Shown here piece by piece: positions 10,043 to 21,600 of a stretch of DNA of 64,000 nucleotides; the first letter of the stretch is position 1, and each line of letters starts with the position of its first letter. The DNA lies in NCBI GenBank assembly GCA_948144175.1, contig CANXME010002004.1:248001-312000 (forward strand), written 5' to 3'. The notes below the pieces were generated by a model. It was not told the origin of the DNA, made no database searches, and was given only the letters and a program-made list of their open reading frames with translations. A program made the translations under genes and the position numbers. This DNA is from Closterium sp. NIES-65. Its lineage: Eukaryota > Streptophyta > Zygnematophyceae > Desmidiales > Closteriaceae.

Positions 10043-13000
10043 CACCCCCATAGGCGAAGTGGGGGAGAACTAGGGGTCACAAGACCAGTCAAGCAAAGCA
10101 AAGCAAAGCAAGCTCAAGGTGGATCACAAAGTCACTACACATTTCGAGCACAAGTTCAAAGCCACAAGGCCAGTTCACAAGCATGAGTAGATATATATAT
10201 ATATATATAAGGCTAGACAAGCAAGAGCAGGTATATATATATATGTAACGGTACAAGCAAGGTCAAGAGGTGAGCAAGTGAGGCAAGACCGGTACAAGAC
10301 CCAGCTGGGTGCAGAAGCGCTGATGATCACAAGGCGCAAGTGCCTTGGTGAAGACATCAGCAGTGTTGGCCTCAGAGGCCACGTACGCAAGCCGTAACTG
10401 ACCACGCTGCTGTAGCTCACAAGCAAGGAAGTAGCAGAGAGCAATGTGCTTTGTTCTGTGCTCCAGTCTCTGCTCTCGACACGAGGCCAGCATGGCCTTG
10501 TTGTCTACGTACAGGACTGGAGGAGAACGAGGCGGCTCTCCAAGGTCGGTCAGCAGGTAGGTGAGCCAGCGAAGCTCCTGAGCAGCCATGGCCCCTACGT
10601 AGATCTCAGCCTCACAACTGGAGCCGAGAATAGAAGACGAGCGAGTAGACCGCCACGAAACAGAGCCGGAACCAAGGCTGAATGTGTAACCCTGTGACGA
10701 CTGCTGCGTAGCCTGGTCGTCAGCCCAAGTAGCGTCTGCGTGACCAGTGAGGACCACTGGACTCCGCCCTCCAAGCACTAGCCCCATGCCCGACGTACTG
10801 CACAAGTAGCGCAACACCCTCTTTGCTGCAGCCATGTGCTCTGGTCGGTGTCTCCCAGGAGCAACATAGCGTGCGAGAATGCTAAGAGGGTATGCAAGGT
10901 CAGGACGTGTGCAGGTCATCAGGTACATGAGGCAGCCAACAAGCTCTGGGTACGGGCCACTCGACTCTACGGACTCATCCGAAGGCAGAGCTGAGAGCGA
11001 GTGGCGAGTAGACAGAGGAGTGGCCTGAGGCGAGGAGTACGTGAAGCCGAAGCGCTGAAGGACCTGCTGCACCATGTGTGACTGAGTCAGGGTGATGGTG
11101 CGGCGTGCTCTGTCCCGGGTGATCTGCAAGCCAAGGTAGCTGCGCAGTTCACCCAGGTCTGTGCACGTGTGTCTCTTCTGCAGCTCGGACTTCACGTAGG
11201 CGAGTCCAGCAGTGTCAGCTGTGGCAAAGACCAAGTCGTCGACGTACACGAGGATGTAGAACGGCGGTAAAGAAGTGTCGGTGCGTAGAAGTAGCGACGG
11301 GTCGGCAGTAGAGGGAGCAAACCCAAGAGCCGCAAGCGTAGTCCTCAATGTGTTGTGCCACTCACGCAGTGCTTGGCAGAGACCGTAGACTGGCCGCCGG
11401 AGGCTCCACTGGGTGCCAGGAGGAAAAGACCCAGTGAAACCAGGTGGGCGACGCAGCCAGATCTCCTCGTGCAGGCTGCCCTGCAAGAAAGCAGTGCTGA
11501 AGTCAAGAGAGTGTAGCTCGTAGTCACGGTGAGCAGCTATGTGCAGCAGTACCCGAAGAGTGGTCATCTTCGGGGTGGGAGAGAAGGTCTGAAAGTAGTC
11601 AACTTCCTGCCGCTAACTGAAGCCACGAGCCACGTAACGCGCCTTGAAGACAGGCAGAGAACCCGGCGGCCGCTTCACCCTGAAAATCCACATGCCACTG
11701 ACGATGTTCGCCCCAAGAGGGGGGATAGCGTCAACGTAGGTGCCTGTGGACTTCCAGGAAGCCATCTTTGCATCCATAGCTACCTGCCACTGAGAAGATT
11801 AGGGACCCTCTATCGCCTCCGCGTAAGAGCGCGGAGTCGGGATGTCAAGTGCATCCGGGTCTTCCTCAGGGGTAAGCAGTACGGACACGTGATGAGGTGA
11901 AGCAGCGGCCAAGCACTGGAACTCCTCCTGCCTGTCCTCAAGGACGTCCGTGCCAAGGGCACACTCACCCCCGACGGACGGAGGACAGACAGACTGAGAC
12001 TCAGCGACAAGACTAGCAGCGTAGTCTAGACGACAGTGAGCAGCAAAGTCGACGAGCTCAGCAACAAGGGGAGACGCAGCAGTGGACTCAAAAGAAGGGT
12101 AAGTGACGACAGTAGCAAGGAGACGCGTGAGAGTAGGACTGATAGCACGAAGAGAGTCCGACTCCGGGTCGGGAAGAGCAGGAAGAGAGGACTCAGGAGG
12201 AGAAGGCAGAGGGGCACGCAGAGGAGCAGTGGACGGACGCAGAGACATCCGGTGCGTGCCAGGGACAGGAGGAGGACGCTGACACGAACCGCAACCACTA
12301 GTGCGCGCAGTACGGACAGGCGACGCAGGGCGAGACGCAGGCTCACGACGCTCAGTAAGACCTCCAGTAGGACCAGTGTAGGGAGAAGGAGCAGGCAGTG
12401 GGGAGGCGGGCTGTAACTGTAACCGTGACTGGACAGGCTGTGGACACTCTAAGGGAGGAGGAGGACCGAGAGAAGGCGGGAGACCAAGAACCTGCTAAAG
12501 GAGCGGAACGAAGTACGGCCGCTGCCGTGCAGCGACTCCAGAACCAGCAGAGACACCAGCGCCAGGGTCCTCCGCACCAGCAGTAGCTCCAACGCCCGAC
12601 TCCACAGCACCAGTAGCAGCACCACTAGCAGCACCAGCTCCAGGGTCCTCAGCACCAGCAGTAGCTCCAATGCCCGGGTCCTCAGTACTAGCAGCAGCTC
12701 CAACGCCCGGGTCCTCAGCACCAGCAGCAGCTCCAACGCCCAGGTCCTCAGTAACAGTAGCAGCTCCAACTCCAGGGTCCTCCGCACCAGCAGCAGCTCC
12801 AACGCCCGACTCCACAGCACCAGCAGCAGCACCAGCTCCAGGGTCCTCAGCACCAGCAGCAGCTCCAACGCCCGGGTCCTCAGTACCAGCAGCAGCTCAA
12901 ATGCCCGGGTCCTCAGCACCAGCGCCCGGGTCCGCAGCACCAGCCGTAGCTCCAACGCCCGGGTCCGCAACACCTGAAACAGCTCCGACCTCTGGGGCCG

Positions 13001-13880
13001 CAGCACCAGCAGAACAAGTAGAGTCTCCAGCACCAGTAGCACCACCAGCAGCAGCGGGGTCCGCGACACCAGGCGCGCCACTCCGAAGAGTGCAGCGCCG
13101 CTCGTACCACTCACGGATCTACTCACGGGAGGGGAGCTCTCGGCTAGGAGGAGAAGCACTAGCACCAGTCCCAGTAGTACGCCTGGCTCCAGAGGTACCT
13201 CTCCTGAGGCTGCAGTACTGGAAGTACCACTCACGCAGCTGCTCCGAGGAGAGGACTCCGCCAGGTGTAGGACCCTCAGGCTCAGGACCTCCAGACTCAG
13301 AACCCCCAGACTCCAGACTCTGCGGCTCAGCACCCCCAGGCTCAGTACTCCCAGGCTCAGCACCCCAAGGCTCAGCACCCCCAGGCTCCGCACCCCCAGG
13401 CTCCGCACCCCCAGGCTCCGCACCCCCAGGCTCCGCACCCCCAGGCTCAGCACCCCCAGGCTCCGCACCCCCAGGCTCAGCACCCCCAGGCTCCGCACCC
13501 ACAGCAGGACGAGAGTCGACAGCTACCTCAACAGGCTCAACCGGGTCTACCTGAGACACACCTGAGGGAGCGGCACCCTGAGGGGGGAGGGGGTCTACGA
13601 CAGCAGCACCTGGCGCGAGGAAGAGAGGCGGGGGGGGGAGCGGGGCAGTGCGGTAGGGGAAGAGGCGGTAGTAGGGGACGGACTCGTCAAAAGTGACGTC
13701 CTGAGAGGGCAAGACTCGGCGTGAGGTGGCGTGGTAAAACTGCCAACCAGGCGCGTCCGGGACAAAGCCGAGGAAGACGCAGGGAACAGCACGGGAGGAG
13801 AGCTTGTCCGCAGACGTATCGCGGACAAAAGCTCGAGATCCCCAGACCCAGAAACGCGACGCATCGCCAACCTCCCCCGT
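9911..13880 (-). mobile_element. Ty1/copia element B, left arm of palindrome (5' part missing)
   Basis: Minus-strand copia with 3' LTR 9911-10042, RNase H and RT (10263-11567), linker and the end of integrase, stopping at the palindrome centre near 13880. No 5' LTR, leader or gag is present. It is broken, with several breaks besides the missing half. The LTR resembles that of element E more than that of its partner C. Confidence 0.85.
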
Positions 13881-14450
13881 GTCTCCTTGCCGGAGACCTC
13901 GCCCACACTGCTGTGGACGGGGGAGGTTGGCGATGCGTCGCGTTTCCGGGTCTGGGGGTCTCGAGCTTTTGTCCGCGATACGTCTGCGGACAAGCTCTCC
14001 TCCCGTGCTGTTCCCTGCGTCTTCCTCGGCTTTGTCCCGGACGCGCCTGGTTGGCAGTTTTACCACGCCACCTCACGCCGAGTCTTGCCCTCTCAGGACG
14101 TCACTTTTGACGAGTCCGTCCCCTACTACCGCCTCTTCCCCTACCGCACTGCCCCGCTCCCCCCCCCCCCGCCTCTCTTCCTCGCGCCAGGTGCTGCTGT
14201 CGTAGACCCCCTCCCCCCTCAGGGTGCCGCTCCCTCAGGTGTGTCTCAGGTAGACCCGGTTGAGCCTGTTGAGATAGCTGTCGACTCTCGTTCTGCTGTG
14301 GGTGCGGAGCCTGGGGGTGCTGAGCCTGGGGGTGCGGAGCCTGGGGGTGCTGAGCCTGGGGGTGCGGAGCCTGGGGGTGCAGAGCCTGGGGGTGCGGAGC
14401 CTGGGGGTGCGGAGCCTGGGGGTGCGGAGCCTGGGGGTGCGGAGCCTTGG
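13380..14450. repeat. Head-to-head copia palindrome, centre region
   Basis: Sequence ending at 13880 is repeated in reverse complement from 13917, with a 36-bp spacer. The inner arms of roughly 400-500 bp are nearly identical. Farther out (RT, LTR) the arms diverge clearly. A short CCCCGTG-type microhomology is present at the switch point. Confidence 0.9.
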
Positions 14451-17224
14451 GGTGCTGCTGGAGGTGGTGACGGTTCTGCTGGAGCCGCTGGAGGCACTGG
14501 AGGTGCTGGAGGTGCTTCTCGAGCTGCTGGAGGGTCTGCTGGAGCTGCTGGAGGCTCTGGTGCTGTCTCTGCTACTGCTGGGGGCACTTCACGGCCGCGG
14601 CCGTACTGAGTTCCACTCCTTCAGCAGGTTCTTGGTCAGCCGCCTCCTCCTAGTCCTCCCCCCTCCGTAGAGTGTCCTCCGCCTGTCCAGTCGCAGTCCC
14701 AGCTACCGCCTACCTCGCCGTTTCCTGGTCCTCCTCCCTATGCTGGTCCTACAGGCGGTCTTACAGAGCGTCGTGAGCCTGCGTCTCGTCCTGTGTCGCC
14801 TGTGTCCCTTCCGGCGTCACCTGTTCTTACTGCTTGTGCTAGTCGCCGTGTACCACGTGAGCGTCCACCACCTGTCCTTGGCACACACCGGATGTCACTG
14901 CGTCCCTCCACTGCTCCACAGCGTGTCCCTCTGCCGTCTCCTCCCCCGTCCTCTCTTCCTGCCCTTGCTGACCCGGAGTCTGACTCCGTTCGTGCTGCCA
15001 GTCTTACTGTCACGCGTCTCCTGGCCACTGCTGTCACTGACCCTTCCTTTGAGTCTACTGTTGCGTCTGCCCTAGTTGCTGAGCTTGTCGACTTTGCTGC
15101 TCGCTGTCGTCTAAACTACGCTGCCAGTCTTGTTGCTGAGTCTGAGTCTGTTTGTCCTCCGTCCGTCGGGGGTGAGTGTGCTCTAGGCACGGACGTCCTT
15201 GAGGACAGACAGGAGGACCTTGAGTGTCTTGCAGCCGCTGCGCCCCATCTCGTTTCCATGCTGATTGCCCCTGAGGGAGACCCAGATGCACCAGACATCC
15301 CGACTCCTCGATCGTACGCTGAGGCGATCGAGGGTCCCTACTCCTCACAGTGGCAGTCAGCCATGGACGCAGAGATGGCTTCCTGGAAGTCCACAGGCAC
15401 CTACGTCGACGAGGTTCCCCCACCTGGGGCGAACATCGTCAGTGGCATGTGGATTTTCAGGGTGAAGTGGCCGCCGGGTTCTCCGCCTATCTTCAAGGCT
15501 CGTTACGTTGCTCGAGGCTTCAGTCAGCGACAGGGAGTAGACTTCTTTCAGACCTTCTCCCCCACCCTGAAGATGACCACTCTTCGGGTACTGCTGCACG
15601 TTGCTGCTCAGCGTGACTACGAGCTTCACTCTCTTGACTTCAGCACAGCTTTCTTGCAGGGCAGTCTGCACGAGGAGATTTGGCTGCGCCGCCCTCCTGG
15701 CTTCACTGGGTCGTTTCCTCATGGTACCCAGTGGAGCCTCCAGCGGCCGGTCTACGGTCTCTGCCAGGCACCAAGTGAGTGGCACGACACACTGAGGACT
15801 ACACTTGCGGCTCTTGGGTTCGCTCCTTCTACTGATGACGCGTCGCTGTTTCTACGCACCAACAATTCGCTGCCACCGTTCTACATCCTCGTGTACGTCG
15901 ACGACTTGGTCTTTGCCACTGCTGATACTGAGGCTCTCGCCCACGTGAAGTCGGAGCTGCAGAAGAGACACACGTGCACAGACCTGGGTGAACTGCGCAG
16001 CTACCTTGGCTTGCAGATCACCCGGGACAGAGCACGCCGAACCATTACTCTGACTCAGTCACACATGGTGCAGCAGGTCCTTCAGCGCTTTGGCTTCACC
16101 TGGTCCTCAGCACAGGCCACTCCTCTGGGTGTAGGTCACTCGCTCTCAGCTCTGCCTCCGGATGAGTCCGTAGAGTCGAGTGGTCCTTACCCAGAGCTGG
16201 TTGGTTGCCTCATGTACCTGATGACTTGCACTCGTCCTGATCTAGCATACCCTCTTGGCCTTCTGGCTCGCTACGTAGCTCCTGGCAGGCACTGAAAGGT
16301 GCAGTGGGATGCTGCAAAGAGGGTTTTGCGCTACTTGTGCTGTACATCGGGCATGGGGCTCGTGCTTGGAGGAGGGAGCCCAGTTGTTCTCACTGGGCAC
16401 TCAGACGCTTCTTGGGTTGACGACCAGGCTACTCAGCGCTCGTCACAGGGTTACACCTTCAGCCTTGGTTCTGGTTCAGTTTCGTGGCGCTCTACACGTT
16501 CGTCTTTAGTTCTCAGCTCCAGTTGTGAGGCTGAGATCTACGCCACAGCCATGGCTGCACAGGAGTTACGCTAGCTTACCTACCTGCTGACCGACCTTGG
16601 AGAGAGGCCTAGTTCTCCTCCAGTGCTGTACGTCGACAACAAGGCTGCCATTGCCTTGTGTGAGGAGCATAGACTGGAGCACAGAACGAAGCACATTGCT
16701 CTCCGTTACTTTCTTGCTCGAGAGCTGCAGCAGCGTGGTCAGCTTCGTCTGCGTTACGTGGCCTTTGAGGCCAACACCGCTGATATATTCACCAAGGCAC
16801 TTCAGCCTGGTGATCATCAGCGCTTCTGTACTTTACTGGGGCTGGTGCCCACTTTTCCTCACTTGTTGTAGGCTTTGCCTGTACTGCGATCTCTATATAT
16901 ACTCGTGCCTGTTTGATTTGCTAGACTGAGATCACTCTTGTTGTTTGTACTACTTATATACTTCTGCATGTGAACTGGCCATATGGCCCTTTGCTTGTGC
17001 TCGGAATGTGTGGTGACGTCGTGATCCACCCTGAGCTTGCTTGCCTTTCCTGACTGGTCTTGTGACCCCTTGCTCTCCCCCACTTTGCCTATGGGGGTGT
17101 GTCAAACACTGTATGTGTTGTTGTTGTGTAGGCTATAGTGGGTTAGCCTTTAGGGGGTACACAAAACTAGGGTTTACTACTTGTACTCCATCTTTTCATA
17201 GTTCACACACTTCTCATTCTGACA
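13881..17224 (+). mobile_element. Ty1/copia element C, right arm of palindrome (5' part missing)
   Basis: Plus-strand copia running from the last part of integrase through linker, RT (15400-16290) and RNase H (to 16869) to a 3' LTR 17100-17224. No gag, leader or 5' LTR. It is broken, with a few breaks besides the missing half. Its outer end falls directly in the BTS hemerythrin-2 coding sequence. Confidence 0.85.
17100..17224 (+). repeat. 3' LTR of element C
   Basis: 125 bp, TGTCAAACAC...TTCTGACA. Clearly diverged from the LTR of B, so the two palindrome arms end in different subfamilies. Confidence 0.85.
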
Positions 17225-17486
17225 AAGAGCTCAGCTGCGGATGTACCAAGCATTGGAAGCTCATGCTAGAAGTCTCATTACAAAGACTCTCACCTTTCCC
17301 TCTTCCCCTGATTTTCCGTGTTTTTTTTCTTACCCTGCAGCTCCTGAGATGGATGTTCCTCTGGTCTCCCTGTTCACATCCTGGGCCAGTATGCACCCAT
17401 CACAATCTGACGACACCACCACACCACCCCAAGCCTTAGATTCCAGCGTTTTTTACACTCCAAGACCATTCACAACAGCAAAATAA
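17225..17486 (+). pseudogene. BTS: BTS, end of hemerythrin domain 2 resuming after copia
   Basis: Directly after the LTR the frame reads RAQLRMYQ. After a possible intron ending CCCTGCAG at 17339 comes APEMDVPLVSLFTSWASM, matching plant MYMAAPxSDSALVTLFSGWA after HHE2. So host sequence resumes about 100 residues downstream of where it broke at 9910. The expected donor after CAAG is not canonical. The open frame ends at a TAA at 17484. Confidence 0.6.
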
Positions 17487-17531
17487 AGAGACCACTCATT
17501 ACACTCGAGTGCATCCGCGGATGCAGCCTCA

Positions 17532-18420
17532 TTGGAAGTGGGATCCCAGCGCACAGCACCCAGCCCCAAGGACAGCGTCTCAACCCCTCCTTCGAAGCGA
17601 GCCAGGCTCCTCAGCGGGTCATTCCAGAGCCTGCCAGCAATCGTAATTAAACCCGAGCCTCCCCCTCCTATGCAGCTCTCTTCTTCCGAGCCTGGGTCTC
17701 TGGGTTCCAAAGCTCTTAGCTTCTCCAGAGCAGCAGGCCGCGCTCTCACTCGCTCCTCTGCGTCCAGAGGGGGGTTTCTCACAGGGGGTGTCCTAGGTCC
17801 CGGCATTTTCTCAAATGATAGGGGTAGCTCGTCGAGCCAGTGGCCCATCGACGCGATTTTCCACTTCCATCAAGCTCTTAGGAAGGACCTGGAGTACCTC
17901 TCTGCTGAGTCAGCGCGGCTTGCCACGTGTGACGACGATGCCACCCGGGATTTCAGCAGCCGGTTCCATTTCCTGTGGGGGCTGTACCGCGTGCACAGCA
18001 ATGCCGAGGACGAGATTGTGTTCCCGGCGCTGGAGGCAAAGGAGGCGCTGCACAACGTGAGCCACTCGTACACGATCAACCACAAGTAGGAGGAGGAGCT
18101 TTTCGATGCGATCGCCGGCGTTCTAAACCAGCTCTCAGGGGTCATTTCTGCGATAAATAAAGCCAAGGGTGTGGCTGCGAAAGCCGAGGAGAGTGGAGGG
18201 GAGGCGGAGCGGGAGGAGGCGAGGAAGCAGGTGAAGGAGCTGGAGGAGAGGAGGAGGGAGCTGGCGGAAAGGGTGCATCGGATGAGCCTGTCGGTGCGGC
18301 TGTGCCTGGACCAGCACATCTCCCGTGAGGAGCTGGAGCTGTGGCCGCTGTTTGGGATTCACTTCAGCATGGAGGAGCAGGACGCAATTGTGGGGCACCA
18401 CGGGCGCCGAGGTGCTGCAG
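17532..18420 (+). pseudogene. BTS: BTS hemerythrin domain 3
   Basis: A basic Ser/Pro-rich linker (PPSKRARLLSGS) leads into PIDAIFHFHQALRKDLEYLS, FHFLWGLYRVHSNAEDEIVF, PALEAKEALHNVSHSYTINH and K. All HHE3 iron ligands are present (HFH, VHSNAEDE, NH and later DQHISREELELWPLF). A TAG at 18087-18089 stands where plants have Gln in HKQEE. After DAIVG near 18395 the frame changes, and GTTGAEVLQ continues in another frame to a GTGTGG donor. The plant sequence IVGRIIGTTGAEVLQ suggests loss of about 11 bp between two GGC triplets. Confidence 0.8.
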
Positions 18421-18691
18421 GTGTGGCGATACGGCCTCGTGGGGCGCCGTGGGGCCTCTCGGGGACTGAGTGGGGCTCTATGGAGCTGATGGGGCTTGAG
18501 GGGTGGGGTACGACGGGGCGGGACACGGGGCGGGGCTTGTTGGGGCGTGAGGGGGCGTTATGAGGTGTGATGAGCGTTGTGGGGCGTGGTGGGGAGATGT
18601 GTGTGTGTGGCAAGGAGAGACAGGAGAAAGGGAGATTTAACATAGTAATGAATGCATGCACTTATCCATGTTTCATTTTCCTTCTCAGGCC

Positions 18692-21600
18692 ATGCTGACG
18701 TGGATCACAGCAGCCATATCAGACGAGGAGCAGGCAGGGATGGTGGACACGTGGCGCAAGGCATCCCGCAACACCATGTCCGACCAATGGCTGAGTGCCT
18801 GGTGGAAGTCCCCTGCTGGCACGTCCAACCCCCTGCCGCCCTCCCCTGGGCATCAAGGTCACGCTAGAGACGATCTGGCTGATAGCCTCTCCTCTGACGC
18901 GTTGCAGATGGTGGCCGAGTATTTGGAGAGTGATGGGTCACGACAAGCAGCAGGGGCAGAGGCAGCAGAGCCGGGAGATGTAGTAGCAGCAACGCGTGTT
19001 GATGCATCCTGTGCGGATGGTGCTGCAGATGCTGGTGCTGCTGCTTCGGATGGTGGTGCTGCTGCTGGTTGTCATGGTGGTGGGTGTGGACATGGGCATG
19101 CGGTAGGGACGGCATCTGACAGGGAGGGTGTGGGCGGAGAGGGTTGTTCTGCGGCAGGAGAATGTGGTGATGGGCGCAGTGGGAATGAGGCAGTGGGAGG
19201 GGAAGGCGGCAGTGGAAGTGGTTGTGGGGGGGGTGGAAGGGCAGGGGGTGAGAGTGGGGATCGGGGTGGAGGGAGTGGGGCGCAGGGCAAGGAGGTGGAG
19301 AAGGACAAGAGGACGTTTAGGCCGGGGTGGCACAACATATTCCGCATGAACCAGAAGGAGCTGGAGGCCGCCATCCGCCGCGTCTCCAGCGACTCCTCGC
19401 TGGACCCCGGGAGGAAGGCGTACCTCATGCAGAACCTCATGACCAGGTCCGTCCGTCTGTCCTTGTGCTGTGCTGCTGCCTGCTGCCTGCTGCATGCGAG
19501 TTTCTGCATGGTATCTAGGCTGGGAAGTCCCCCTCGAGTGCCTATGAGTCTCTGCTGGCTGGTCATGCGAAATCAGCCAACTGTGGTAAATTCCTAATCT
19601 AAGTATGCTCCCCATGCCATGTTCATGTGCATCTATGCAGCCGGTGGATCGTGGCGCAGCAGCAGCAGCACAAGTCATCCCGCGACACGCCCGAGGAGGA
19701 GGTGCTGTGTGCGTCGTACCACGACGAGGAGAAGGGCATCTACGGCTGCCAGCACTACCGCCGCAACTGCAAAGTGCGTGCTGTCTGCTGCGGCAAGCTC
19801 GTCTCCTGCCGCTTCTGCCACGACAAGGTCGCCGACCATGCCATGGACAGGTGGGTTCACAACACGACAAGGTCGCCGACCATGCCATGGACAGGTGGGT
19901 TCACAACAGGACAAGGTCGCCAACCATGCCATGGACAGGTGGGTTCACAACAGGACAAGGTCGCCAACCATGCCATGGACAGGTGCGTTCACAACAGGAC
20001 AAGGTCGCCAACCTTGCCATGGACAGGTGCGTTCACAACAGGACAAGGTCGCCGACCATGCCATGGACAGGTGCGTTCACAACAGGACAAGGTCGCCGAC
20101 CATGCCATGGACAGGTGTGTTCACAACAGGACAAGGTCGCCGACCATGCCATGGACAGGTGCGCTTAGAACAGGACACGACAGGTGAGGTTGCAATGCAA
20201 ACTAGTTTCTCGGTTGGTACTTACAATCTCAAATCATCAACACTCCATGGGCAAGTATAGGTCTCTTGGGCCTTTTCTCTGTTCATGCGGGCTCAACGTC
20301 ATTCCTTCTTTGCCCTCTTCTCCACTTCCACCCTCTCCTAACCCAACCCACCAGGCATGCGGTGAAGGAGATGATGTGCATGAAGTTTCTGAAGGTGCAG
20401 CCAGTGGGGCAGCACTGTGCCACGCCCTCCTGCAACGGCTACTCCATGGCCAAGCACTACTGCAGCATCTGCAAGCTCTTTGACGACGCCAGGTGAGACT
20501 TGGCGACCTTTTAGTTGATTCAAGAGCCGCCTCCTGCAACGGCTACTTTATGGCCAAACACTACTGCAGCATCTGCAAGCCAGGTGAGACCTGGGAGCAT
20601 GAGGACAATAGGATGGGATGACCTGGGCTGCAAAGTTGTCTAGCACCAGCGGTCGTGCCGTCAACCGATTCCATGCCTGCCTGTTCCTTCCCTTGCCCCT
20701 TCCACACCACCCAGTCCTCTCCTCTCAGCTCGAGGGAGGTAGTCCGACCCATATGCCTGAAGCAACCGGAATGATGCTCAGCTTCTGTACATCAACATCC
20801 CCACCCACATCCATCCCCACCCCCGCCACCAACCCCCCGCCCCCACCCCCAGGGACATCTACCACTGCCCGTTCTGCAACCTGTGCCGGGTGGGGCGGGG
20901 TCTGGGAATCGACTACTTCCACTGCATGACGTGCAACGCGTGCATGTCCGTGACACTGGCGCAGCACACGTGCCGGGAGAAGGGCCTCGAGTCCAACTGC
21001 CCCATCTGCCACGACTTCCTCTTCACCTCCTCCGCACCCGTCAAGGCGCTCCCCTGTGGCCATTTCATGCACTCCGCGTGCTTCCTGGCGTACACCTGCG
21101 AGCACTACACCTGCCCCATCTGCTGCAAGTCTGTCGGAGACATGCGGGTATGCCAGCTGGTTCTCTGCTTTGGTATTAATGTGCTTCAAAAGTATCCACT
21201 TCATGCACTCATCATGCTTCCAGGCGTATGCATGCGAGCACTACACATGCCCCATCTGCTGCAAATCCGTCTGGGACATGTGGGTAGGTAGGCCAGCTCC
21301 ATCTCTATTTCAACCTTTAATGCGCGTCGTAGACTAGGCATGTCCGCTCGGTGTGGACTGCACCTGTTGCATCTGCTGCAAGTCAATTCATGAGGGGTGG
21401 GTATGCCAGCGCAGAGTGTTCCAGTCCCTGAGCATGGAAGCCTGTGTAGCGCATCCGTCTGTTGTGGTACCAGTGTTGTGATGAGCGTGCTATGCGGTAA
21501 GCATCTTCGTGTGCGCATCTGACCATCATTCTCGCTGCTTGTTTGCAGATTTGCCGCCTTATCACTGCCACTTGCTCCACTTCTGCTTCCTCCAGGTGTA

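Noticed and set aside
13687-14110. Apparent gene pair encoding the same protein on both strands.
   Set aside because: This is the palindrome centre of copia elements B and C; identical frames on both strands follow from inverted repetition.
9911-17224. Palindrome as a pure assembly artefact.
   Set aside because: Outer junctions fall in successive parts of the same BTS gene in the same orientation, and the two LTRs differ, so a simple read foldback does not explain it. Misassembly within the copia arms cannot be excluded.
8591-18089. TAA/TAG in conserved BTS positions (one at a usual Gln) suggested a genetic code with TAA/TAG as Gln, as in some ulvophyte algae.
   Set aside because: The neighbouring bHLH frame has well over 150 Gln codons, all CAG or CAA, with no TAA or TAG, and the BTS module itself ends at TAG. 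In the transposase one TAG stands where Trp is expected. Ordinary decay explains the stops.
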